Part shown: positions 25,762 to 33,466 of the stretch, one piece after another
How positions within the stretch are numbered: the stretch's first letter is position 1
Layout: each line of letters opens with the position of its first letter
From: Gammaproteobacteria bacterium
GTDB lineage: Bacteria; Pseudomonadota; Gammaproteobacteria; Steroidobacterales; Steroidobacteraceae
Assembly: GCA_028293765.1 (NCBI GenBank)
Contig: JAQGOG010000057.1
Location: 62,001-126,000 of the forward strand
DNA: 64,000 bases
Reading direction: 5' to 3'
Position numbers and translations under genes: made by a program
The notes under the pieces: generated by a model
Database searches by the model: none
What the model saw: only the letters and a program-made list of their open reading frames with translations
Told to the model about the DNA's origin: nothing

Positions 25762-26577
25762 ATGCCGAGGTTAATCAATCGGCATCCCGGCCGTGGCCCC
25801 GCCCTCATGCTCGGGCTGGTGCCTTTCATAGTGCTCATATTCGCCTACCTCTTGGGCTCCCACGTACGGCTGGCCGCGAATCCCGATGACAAGCTGTTGC
25901 CGACACCGTCCACGCTGATGTCGACTCTGCACACCTATGCGGCCGAGGAGGATGTCCGCAGCGGCCAGGTGCTGTTCTGGGTGGATACGATGGCGAGCCT
26001 CGAGCGCATCCTGATTGCACTGGTGCTGTCAGCTTCCATCGGACTTGCGTTCGGTCTGGCGATCGGTGCGCTGCCCGTGGTGAGAGCGGCTCTTGCGCCC
26101 TTCGTCGCCGTGGTGTCGATGATTCCGCCGCTGGCGATCCTGCCGATCCTGTTCATCGTGCTCGGACTGGGTGAGGTCGCGAAAATCGCGCTCATGACGC
26201 TCGGCATCGCTCCGGTCATCGTGCGCGATCTCGCGTTACGCGCGGCCGAACTGCCTTCCGAGCAGCTCATCAAGGCGCAGACCCTCGGTGCGTCCTCCTG
26301 GCAACTCGTCACCCGCGTCATCCTCCCTCAGATGTGGCCGCGGCTGATCGACTCATTGCGACTGTCGATGGGCTGCGCGTGGTTGTTTCTCATCGCCGCG
26401 GAGGCGATCGCCTCAACGGAAGGGCTCGGGTACCGGATCTTTCTCGTGCGGCGGTATCTCGCGATGGATGTGATTCTGCCGTATGTCGCCTGGATCACGT
26501 TGCTGGCCTTTCTGATGGACTGGGCGCTGAAAATCCTGCGCTCACGGGCGTTCCCATGGACTGACATGAGTCGCTGA
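25762..26577 (+). CDS. ABC transporter permease (guanidine uptake)
   Basis: This protein of about 271 residues has six transmembrane helices and the BPD_transp_1 EAA-type loop in LIKAQTLGASSWQLVTRVILPQMWPRL. The N-terminal helix MLGLVPFIVLIFAYLLG and the central SMIPPLAILPILFIVLGLGEVAK are typical of SsuC/TauC-like permeases. ATG 25762 is used because earlier starts would run into the preceding gene's coding sequence; there is no strong ribosome-binding site. Middle gene of the riboswitch-controlled importer operon. Confidence 0.9.
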   Translation: MPRLINRHPGRGPALMLGLVPFIVLIFAYLLGSHVRLAANPDDKLLPTPSTLMSTLHTYAAEEDVRSGQVLFWVDTMASLERILIALVLSASIGLAFGLAIGALPVVRAALAPFVAVVSMIPPLAILPILFIVLGLGEVAKIALMTLGIAPVIVRDLALRAAELPSEQLIKAQTLGASSWQLVTRVILPQMWPRLIDSLRLSMGCAWLFLIAAEAIASTEGLGYRIFLVRRYLAMDVILPYVAWITLLAFLMDWALKILRSRAFPWTDMSR

Positions 26578-26580
26578 CGC

Positions 26581-27378
26581 ATGGCTCGCGTGACCGTCAA
26601 GGGCTTGTGGAAGCGGTACGGGGACACCGTAGTGCTCGAGAACATCAATCTGGACTTTGCGGATCATGAATTCGTCACGATTGTCGGCGCGTCGGGCTGC
26701 GGAAAGACGACGTTCCTGCGAATTCTGCTCGGCATGGAGCAGCCTTCGAAGGGACGGCTGCTGATCGACGGGGAGCCCGTGTCGCCCGAGCCCGGTCCGG
26801 ATCGCGGCATCGTCTTTCAGCGCTATTCGCTGTTTCCGCATCTGACGGTGCTGGGGAATCTCATCCTCGGGCTCGAATTGCGACGCTCGCGGGTGCTGGG
26901 AAAGCTTTTCGGAGCGCGGCGGCGGGAAGCCATCGTGCGCGCCGAAAGCATTCTGGAGGCGGTGGGGCTTGCGGGGGCCCGGGACCGGTATCCGGCGCAG
27001 CTCTCTGGCGGCATGCAGCAGAGACTCTCCATCGCGCAGTCGGTCATCGGTGAGCCGCGAATCCTGTTGCTCGACGAGCCATTCGGCGCGCTGGATCCGG
27101 GGATCACAGCGGACATGCACAAGCTTATCCTCGACCTTTGGGCCGCCAATGCCATGACCATCTTCATGGTCACGCACGATTTGAAGGAAGGATTCGAGCT
27201 GGGCACACGGCTGCTAGTGTTCGACAAGCTGCGGCACGACCCGCAAGCCCCTGAAGCGTATGGGGCAAAGGTCACGTACGACATCCCGCTGCGGAGGCTC
27301 AAGAACGACCGGGAGCGCCAGCGGCTGGCGATCGTGGAAGCATCGGGTTCAGAGCCGTCGTACGCTCCTGCGGGCTAG
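26581..27378 (+). CDS. ABC transporter ATP-binding protein (guanidine uptake)
   Basis: The 265-residue ATPase has Walker A GASGCGKTT, Q-loop GIVFQRYSLFPHLTV, signature LSGGMQQRLSIAQ, Walker B ILLLDEPFGALD and the H-loop in FMVTHDLKEG. It is closest in pattern to SsuB/TauB-like proteins. It starts three bases after the permease stop. It energises the importer formed with the two upstream genes. A short C-terminal extension follows the core domain. Confidence 0.95.
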   Translation: MARVTVKGLWKRYGDTVVLENINLDFADHEFVTIVGASGCGKTTFLRILLGMEQPSKGRLLIDGEPVSPEPGPDRGIVFQRYSLFPHLTVLGNLILGLELRRSRVLGKLFGARRREAIVRAESILEAVGLAGARDRYPAQLSGGMQQRLSIAQSVIGEPRILLLDEPFGALDPGITADMHKLILDLWAANAMTIFMVTHDLKEGFELGTRLLVFDKLRHDPQAPEAYGAKVTYDIPLRRLKNDRERQRLAIVEASGSEPSYAPAG

Positions 27379-27382
27379 GCAA

Positions 27383-27432
27383 AGCCCCGTACGGCCTCAC
27401 CGCGGCGCTTACGTACGGGCGGCGGCGGGGCT
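27383..27432 (+). terminator. Possible hairpin terminator after the importer operon
   Basis: AGCCCCG (27383-27389) and CGGGGCT (27426-27432) form a perfect 7-bp stem right after the ATPase stop codon, with a long GC-rich interior that can pair further (CGTACGG and neighbours). A short ATTTG follows rather than a real T-run, so efficiency is doubtful. Confidence 0.4.
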
Positions 27433-27528
27433 CATTTGCCTTTGCGAATCCGGGCGCCCCTTCGAGGTACGCGATTCACGTACCGCTTCGGGTAAACTTC
27501 GGCGCCTTCCATCGCCGGATCTCACTCC

Positions 27529-29286
27529 TTGAAGCAGCAACTCGAGCAGCTCGTGCTGGCCGCCCTGAATAATCTTCCGGGAGGCCTGCTCCCTGAGGCG
27601 CCCTCCCCGGCGGCGATCGTCGTCGAGCGCACTCGGGATACGCAACATGGCGACTTCGCCACGAACGTGGCCTTGCGCCTGGCCAAGGCGGCGAGACGCA
27701 AACCGCGTGAGCTCGCAGAGGCCATAGTGGCTGCACTGCCGGTCAACCCCCTCGTAGCGCGCACCGAGGTGGCGGGTGCCGGCTTCATTAACTTCTTCCT
27801 GACGACGAATGCTTACGCGCAGGAGCTCGCGACTGTGCATGAGCTGGGGGAGCGCTATGGACGCAGCAATCTCGGGCAAGGACAGCGCGTCATGCTCGAG
27901 TACGTCTCCGCGAACCCGACCGGGCCGCTACATGTTGGGCACGGGCGGCAGGCCGCCTATGGGGCGACGCTTGCGAACTTACTCGGCGCGGTTGGTTTCG
28001 ACGTAGCGCGCGAGTACTACATCAACGACGCCGGGCGCCAGATGGACATCCTCGCGGTCAGCACCTGGCTGCGATATCTCGAGATCTGCGGCGAGGAGCT
28101 GCCATTCCCGGCGAACGGCTACCGGGGCGATTACGTCCGACCGCTGGCGCAGAAGCTGCACACCAAGCTCGGGGAGAAACTGCGGCGGCCGGCGACAGCC
28201 GTACTTGCGAACCTCCCGGTCGACGCGCCGGAGGGCGACAAGGAAGCGTATATCGACGCGCTGATGAAACGCGCACGCGAGTTGATCGGTGCCGACGGGT
28301 TCCGGGAGGTGCTGGAGCTTTCGCTCGCGGAGATGTTAACCGGCATTCAAGCGGATCTCGCCGAGTTCGGCGTCGTGTTCGACCGGTGGTATTCCGAACG
28401 GGCGCTCAGCGATAGCGGTGCAATCGACCGCGCGCTTGCGCGGCTGGAGGCGCAAGGTCGGCTCTATCGGCAGGAGGGAGCCCTCTGGTTCCGCGCGACC
28501 GAGTTCGGCGACGAGAAGGATCGCGTGGTGGTTCGTGAGAACGGGCAGAAAACCTACTTTGCTTCGGATATCGCGTATCACCTCGAAAAGCGTGAACTGG
28601 GATTCGAGCGCCTGATCGATGTGCTCGGCGCGGATCATCACGGCTACATCGCGCGGGTGAGAGCGGGGCTCATTGCCATGGGCGAGCCGGGTGATTGCCT
28701 CGAGGTCAATCTGATCCAGTTCGTCAGTCTGTTTCGCGGCGGCGAGAAGATTGCGATGGGCAAGCGCGAGGCGCAGTTCGTTACGCTGCGGCAACTGCGC
28801 GAGGAAGTGGGGAACGACGCCTGCCGCTTCTTCTATCTCATGCGCAGCCACGACCAGCCGCTCGATTTCGATCTCGAGCTCGCCAAGTCGCGCACCAACG
28901 AGAATCCGGTGTACTACATCCAGTACGCGCACGCGCGCGTTGCGAGCGTCATGAAGCAGCTTGCCGCTCGCGAGCTCAGCTTCGATCGCGCCGAGGGCCT
29001 GACGAGCACCGAGCTGCTTGTCGGCAGCCAGGAGCAAGCGGTGCTCAATTCGCTCGCCCGCTACCCGGAGGCGCTCGAACAGTCGGCCGTGAACCGTGCG
29101 CCGCACACGCTCGTTCATTATCTGCGCGAGCTTGCGAATGCGCTCCACACGTACTACAACGCAGAGCAGTTCATCGTAGGCGACGCAAAGCTACGCAACG
29201 CGCGGCTCGCGTTGGTGCTGGGAGTGCAACAGGTTCTTCGCAATGGTCTCACCTTGCTCGGCGTCTCCGCGCCGGAAAGTATGTGA
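27529..29286 (+). CDS. argS: Arginine-tRNA ligase
   Basis: The 585-residue class I synthetase has the ArgRS N-terminal domain (KQQLEQLVLAALNNLP, later VEVAGAGFINFFL-like AGAGFINFFL) and the HIGH motif as NPTGPLHVGHGRQAAYG. The KMSK-equivalent region is AMGKREAQFVTLRQL, and the C-terminal anticodon-binding DALR domain ends LVLGVQQVLRNGLTLLGV. The only reasonable start is TTG at 27529, because family members begin with this same MKQQLEQ-like segment. It charges tRNA-Arg. A SPOR protein gene follows closely. Confidence 0.96.
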   Translation: MKQQLEQLVLAALNNLPGGLLPEAPSPAAIVVERTRDTQHGDFATNVALRLAKAARRKPRELAEAIVAALPVNPLVARTEVAGAGFINFFLTTNAYAQELATVHELGERYGRSNLGQGQRVMLEYVSANPTGPLHVGHGRQAAYGATLANLLGAVGFDVAREYYINDAGRQMDILAVSTWLRYLEICGEELPFPANGYRGDYVRPLAQKLHTKLGEKLRRPATAVLANLPVDAPEGDKEAYIDALMKRARELIGADGFREVLELSLAEMLTGIQADLAEFGVVFDRWYSERALSDSGAIDRALARLEAQGRLYRQEGALWFRATEFGDEKDRVVVRENGQKTYFASDIAYHLEKRELGFERLIDVLGADHHGYIARVRAGLIAMGEPGDCLEVNLIQFVSLFRGGEKIAMGKREAQFVTLRQLREEVGNDACRFFYLMRSHDQPLDFDLELAKSRTNENPVYYIQYAHARVASVMKQLAARELSFDRAEGLTSTELLVGSQEQAVLNSLARYPEALEQSAVNRAPHTLVHYLRELANALHTYYNAEQFIVGDAKLRNARLALVLGVQQVLRNGLTLLGVSAPESM

Positions 29287-29302
29287 GCCCCTTCAGTAAC
29301 TT

Positions 29303-29884
29303 ATGGCAAGACTGACGCATCGCGACTACAAGACGAGCCACCGGCGCCCGCTGGACGTCGGGCGCCTGCGTGAGTTTGGAGTCGGCGCTTTGGTCGGCCT
29401 CGTCGTGGCGAGCGCGCTATTCCTTTACATGGGGGGCAAGCGAACGACTGCCCATGAAGGCGCCGAGGCTCCTCACCCCGATCCGCACCGGGTCGCGCCG
29501 GCAGACACGGAAACCGCAGCCGCGGGCACGCGGCAGGCATCGGAGAAGTATGACTTCTACCAGATGCTGCCGAACTTCGAAGTGGTGGTGCCGGAGAAGG
29601 AAAAAGACGTCAAGCGCGACCTCCCGGCCACGGCAAAGATCGAACGCCCCGGCGTGTACGTCTTGCAAGCCGGTTCGTATCGCAATGAGGCGGACGCCGC
29701 GCGCGTCGCTAAGCAACTCTCTCTACAAGGGATCGATGCCAAGGTGCAGCGAGTCGCTGTCGACGCCGACGTCTGGCACCGCGTCCGCATCGGACCCATC
29801 ACCAAGCTCGACGAGCTCAACAGGCTGCGCAAGCAACTGCAGGCGGCCGACGTCGATGCACTGGTGATTCGGGTCGGCGACTAG
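29303..29884 (+). CDS. SPOR domain protein (cell-division type)
   Basis: This 193-residue membrane protein has one N-terminal transmembrane helix (FGVGALVGLVVASALFLYMGG, about residues 26-46), a linker, and a C-terminal SPOR domain (GVYVLQAGSYRNEADAARVAKQL then VWHRVRIGPITKLDELNRLRKQL). SPOR domains bind denuded glycan strands at the septum. It follows argS with a 16-bp gap, an arrangement common in proteobacteria where an FtsN-like gene follows argS. Confidence 0.92.
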   Translation: MARLTHRDYKTSHRRPLDVGRLREFGVGALVGLVVASALFLYMGGKRTTAHEGAEAPHPDPHRVAPADTETAAAGTRQASEKYDFYQMLPNFEVVVPEKEKDVKRDLPATAKIERPGVYVLQAGSYRNEADAARVAKQLSLQGIDAKVQRVAVDADVWHRVRIGPITKLDELNRLRKQLQAADVDALVIRVGD

Positions 29885-29983
29885 CCACTTCGAATTGTCC
29901 CAACGGCGGTCCGGCATCAGACCTGAGTAAATGAAGGTTCGCAGACCCTTTTGGGGTCGAGCTGCAGCCAACGTCGCATGCGC

Positions 29984-30017
29984 TTCAGCCTGCTCATCAC
30001 TTCAGCCTGCTCTTCAC
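29984..30017. repeat. Imperfect 17-bp tandem repeat at a gene end
   Basis: TTCAGCCTGCTCATCAC (29984-30000) is followed directly by TTCAGCCTGCTCTTCAC, one mismatch. The repeat spans the stop codon of the minus-strand GlcG-like gene, so its last codons appear to have been duplicated just downstream of the stop. Confidence 0.7.
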
Positions 30018-30545
30018 TTTCTTCAGCCCCGCAGCGGCGCAAGCTTCATCCTTTTCGCTGCCCTTGGCACCACCAACCCCGATTGCCCCAATGACATTGT
30101 CGCCCACCTTGATGAGCAGTCCACCCGCGCGGGTATTGTAGTTCGCGTTCGCCGCGAGCTTCTCGGCCAGTGCCGTGTCGGTCTTGACCTTCTCGCCCAA
30201 TTCACTGGTTGCAGCGCTGAACGCTAGCGCGGTAAGGGCCTTATTGGTGCTCGACTGCACGCCACGCGTCGAGGCGCCGTCCGTGGCCAATACAACCTTG
30301 AAAACGCCGGCCGAGTCGATCACGGTGACGCCGATCTTCTGATCGAGCCCTTTGCACGTTTCGACGGCCTTTTCCGCCGCCTCCAGCGCCAGCTGCAACG
30401 CAGGCCCCCGGGCCGCCGGTGCTGGCGGCTGCTGCGCCGGCGCACCCGTAGCGCCCGCCGGGGTCGGAACCTGCGCTTGCGACTGCGCCACTACCAACGG
30501 CGCCGTGACGCACGCCCATGCCAACAGATAAATCGTCTTCTTCAC
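29997..30545 (-). CDS. Exported GlcG/HbpS-like heme-binding family protein
   Basis: This protein of about 182 residues has a signal peptide (IYLLAWACVTAPLVVAQSQA), a Pro/Ala-rich linker and a GlcG/HbpS (DUF336-type) domain: ALEAAEKAVETCKGLDQKIGVTVIDSAG, then STNKALTALAF and GGLLIKVGDNVIGAIGVGG. GTG 30545 is chosen because GGAGAG lies at the right distance. Members bind heme or act in poorly defined catabolic roles. It follows the TonB receptor on the same strand with a 56-bp gap, so both may serve uptake of the same compound. Confidence 0.85.
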   Translation of the reverse strand: MKKTIYLLAWACVTAPLVVAQSQAQVPTPAGATGAPAQQPPAPAARGPALQLALEAAEKAVETCKGLDQKIGVTVIDSAGVFKVVLATDGASTRGVQSSTNKALTALAFSAATSELGEKVKTDTALAEKLAANANYNTRAGGLLIKVGDNVIGAIGVGGAKGSEKDEACAAAGLKKVKSRLK

Positions 30546-30601
30546 CAAATTCTCTCCGCAGTGAGGCCGCGAAGGGCCGGCCGGGAAATGCAACCCAAGG
30601 T

Positions 30602-33196
30602 CTAATAAAGTTTCGCGTGCAGCACCACGCCGACCCAGCGCGGATCGCCGATGCCGTCATAGCCGATCGACCCATCGGTACCCAACGTCACGCTGGTCGT
30701 GTACTGCTTGTTGAAAACATTCTTGGAAACCACGTCGAGCTCAAATCTCTCGCTCGGCGAGAGCACGCCAAGGCCGACATCCGTGATGCCGTACGCGCCC
30801 TGGACGCCATAACGAGACAGGTTATTATCGAAGTTCTGCTGACTGCGAAACACATTGCTCGCCCAGGCATGGCCCAGAAAGCCCGCGTGTACCAGCTGCC
30901 GGTAATCGAAACCGACATTGGTGGTGAATCTGGGCGCGGCCACGATCTGCTTGCCGGTGTTGTCGCACACCGTGGTGCTCGATTTGACGTTCAGCTCCGC
31001 CGGGCAGGTGGCGGTATGCCAGTTCGTATAGATGGCGTTGTTGTAGGTGGCACCAAACGTGAAACTCAGGCTCCGGGTAATGCTGAAGAGCCCTTCGAGC
31101 TCGACGCCGCGGGCGCGAATCTCCGGAATGTTGCCGAGAAGCGACTGGTAATAGAGCGTGCCGTCGTGCTTCAACGCCGTCGTGGCTGCGTCGAACACGC
31201 TCGTCGTCTGCTGATAATCTCTGACCCTCGTCTGGAAGAGATTGACGTTGAGCTCGAGCCTCTTGGCCAGCAGCAGGCTTTTCACCCCCACCTCGAAGTC
31301 GAGCACTTTCTCGGGACTCACGTTGAGGGGGCTCCCCGTGCTGCCGAACTGTACCGATCCTGACTTCTGGCCGGCCGCGGCAGAGCCGTAAAGCATGACG
31401 TCCTCGGTGACTTTGTAGGTCGGACTCGCCAGCCACGACAGCGCATAAGCCTTGATCGGTGTGCCCTGGATTGTGGGATAGGTCGTTCCCACGGTCGTGG
31501 TGCGGATATTGTTCGCGGAGGCAATCTGCTGCGCGGTGGCGCCCAGGCTGTTGCCCAGCGAGGTGAGACTGTTCAGCGGCGATCCATCAATGAACGTCGC
31601 GGTCTTGCTCGAGGTATTCGTCTTGTCCTCGTACGTTTCCCGCAGGCCCAATGTCAGGGTAGCGCGATCCGTGAAGTGCCAGTTCGCCTGTCCGAAGGCG
31701 GCGTAGCTCCTGGTATCCGGGGTAATGGTGTTTCTGAGGTAGACGCGGTTCAAAGACGCCTGCAGCAGCTGATCGCCGGTCCCCGAGCCGTACAGCACGT
31801 TGTAATCGCCGTTTTTGGAGGAATACGCGCCGGAGTCCGCTCCATACAGGGTGCGTCCGATGGACGTGAGCGAGCTGTGCAGGAAGAACAGCCCGGCCTG
31901 GTAGTCGAACCGCTCGTTCACCACCTGCGTCAGCCGGAATTCGTGCGACTGCTGCGAGGCGTCGATGAAAGTGCCGCTGCGGCCGGTATCGAATTTCGTC
32001 TGGTCCGCATCGTTCTTCGCATCGAAGTTGTAGCTGCGGGCGGCGCTGATCAGCGTGAGAGTGACCGAACCCAGCGCCCAGTTGAGAGCGGCGCTGATGC
32101 CCTGATTGCGGGTGAACACCGGCACGTTGAGGTTCAGATCCTCGGCGGTCCAGGAACCCACGATGGGCTGATAGCCACCGAACCAGGCACGCTTGAAAAT
32201 GCTGGTGTAAGTGTTGGTCCCGGTATTCTGCAGCTGTACGGCGGCCGCGGTCGCCGCAATTGCGGTGCCGCCGGGGGTCGTGACTCGCGGGGTATGCGCG
32301 GCATCGTCCCAATTGGTGAGTACGGCAACGACAGGTTTCGTGTTGCTGCGCTCGTTGGTCTCGGCGAAATCCCCGTTCACCCGGGCAGTAAAGCCCGTGA
32401 ACGGCGTCAGCAGAAACTGCAGGCGGCCGCCGGAGCGATTCTTTTCGCTCGTAGTGCCGCCTTCGGTATCGACGTTCCTGATGTAACCATCCTGCTTGTC
32501 GACGAACGCGGCAGCGCGATAGGCGAGCAGGCCATCGACGAGAGCATCACTGAATGAGGCGTTGCTCGACCGTGTGTTGCGCTGTCCGATCGTGAACGTG
32601 CCGCTGCCCTCGGGCGTGAAGGTTGGGGCTTTACTCACGAAATTGAGTGCGCCGATCGTCGTGTTCTTGCCGAGCAGCGTCCCCTGCGGACCGCGCAGAA
32701 CCTCGATGCGATCGAGGTCGGTGAAATCCTGGTACGTCATACCCGGATGAGTGAGATACACGCCGTCGACGAGCACGCCCATCGACGCCTCCAGCGCATC
32801 GTTGCCGGCGGACTTGCCGATGCCGCGCAGTGAGATGCCGGTTCTGCGCGAGTTGGGCGTGGTCGCTTCCAGTCCCGGCGCCTTCTGCGTCAGGTCCTGA
32901 ATGCTGACCGTGCCATCGCGCACGAGTGCCTGTGACCCAATGACCGAGATCGGAATCGGTACGTCCTGCGAGGACTCTTCCCGGTTACGCGATGTGACCA
33001 GGATTTCACTGATCCCCGCGTCGGCATCGGGTGATGCCGCATCGGCAGACCCGGCGTCAGCGGAAGCAGCCTCAGGCGCATTTGCAGCACCCGCGGGCAG
33101 CGCACACGCCAGCGCGCTGCCGCCGAGGACTGCCAGAATGAAAGCTTCCCAACGCCGCTTCCCGCGGAACGCGCGTAGTGCCTGACTGCTCATCAT
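30602..33196 (-). CDS. TonB-dependent outer-membrane receptor
   Basis: The 864-residue protein has a signal peptide (FILAVLGGSALACALPAGAA), an Ala/Asp-rich spacer, a TonB box-like EILVTSRNREESSQDVPIPI, a plug domain (DLTQKAPGLEATTPNSRRTGISLRG; RIEVLRGPQGTLLGKNT) and a 22-strand type barrel ending in the C-terminal aromatic signal GVVLHAKLY. The ligand is unknown; the pattern resembles receptors for plant or aromatic compounds and siderophores in Sphingomonas- and Xanthomonas-like bacteria. A strong inverted repeat overlaps its ribosome-binding site (33204-33237). Confidence 0.95.
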   Translation of the reverse strand: MMSSQALRAFRGKRRWEAFILAVLGGSALACALPAGAANAPEAASADAGSADAASPDADAGISEILVTSRNREESSQDVPIPISVIGSQALVRDGTVSIQDLTQKAPGLEATTPNSRRTGISLRGIGKSAGNDALEASMGVLVDGVYLTHPGMTYQDFTDLDRIEVLRGPQGTLLGKNTTIGALNFVSKAPTFTPEGSGTFTIGQRNTRSSNASFSDALVDGLLAYRAAAFVDKQDGYIRNVDTEGGTTSEKNRSGGRLQFLLTPFTGFTARVNGDFAETNERSNTKPVVAVLTNWDDAAHTPRVTTPGGTAIAATAAAVQLQNTGTNTYTSIFKRAWFGGYQPIVGSWTAEDLNLNVPVFTRNQGISAALNWALGSVTLTLISAARSYNFDAKNDADQTKFDTGRSGTFIDASQQSHEFRLTQVVNERFDYQAGLFFLHSSLTSIGRTLYGADSGAYSSKNGDYNVLYGSGTGDQLLQASLNRVYLRNTITPDTRSYAAFGQANWHFTDRATLTLGLRETYEDKTNTSSKTATFIDGSPLNSLTSLGNSLGATAQQIASANNIRTTTVGTTYPTIQGTPIKAYALSWLASPTYKVTEDVMLYGSAAAGQKSGSVQFGSTGSPLNVSPEKVLDFEVGVKSLLLAKRLELNVNLFQTRVRDYQQTTSVFDAATTALKHDGTLYYQSLLGNIPEIRARGVELEGLFSITRSLSFTFGATYNNAIYTNWHTATCPAELNVKSSTTVCDNTGKQIVAAPRFTTNVGFDYRQLVHAGFLGHAWASNVFRSQQNFDNNLSRYGVQGAYGITDVGLGVLSPSERFELDVVSKNVFNKQYTTSVTLGTDGSIGYDGIGDPRWVGVVLHAKLY

Positions 33197-33203
33197 CGAT
33201 ACC

Positions 33204-33237
33204 CTTGTTGCGAGCTATTGAACGAACTCGCAACAAG
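33204..33237 (-). promoter_or_regulatory. Perfect 11-bp inverted repeat overlapping the TonB receptor ribosome-binding site
   Basis: CTTGTTGCGAG (33204-33214) and CTCGCAACAAG (33227-33237) are exact reverse complements separated by 12 bases. On the minus strand the second arm ends in CAAG, and the ribosome-binding site AAGGG (33206-33202) begins within it, five bases from the ATG at 33196. It could be a repressor operator or an mRNA hairpin masking the ribosome-binding site. Confidence 0.7.
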
Positions 33238-33466
33238 AGCACGGCTTATGCCAATTGCTCAGGACGGGGGTCGAGGTGCCGTTAGTGTTCGGAATTGATT
33301 GGGAATTGAGTCGTCATGCGAACGGGTTAGGTCGACATATGAAATGGGCGCGAACCCGCGTTCGCTGCTGACTGCGCAGCATGGCTGGACCGGATTGTTT
33401 GCGATGCAACAGTTCGCGCGCCAAGGCGTGCCCGCCAATCCGGTTACAGACTGTTGCCGGTCGCGC

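Noticed and set aside
27466-27484. GGTACG / CGTACC inverted repeat upstream of argS
   Set aside because: Only a 6-bp stem with no U-run or conserved T-box or leader features; likely chance.
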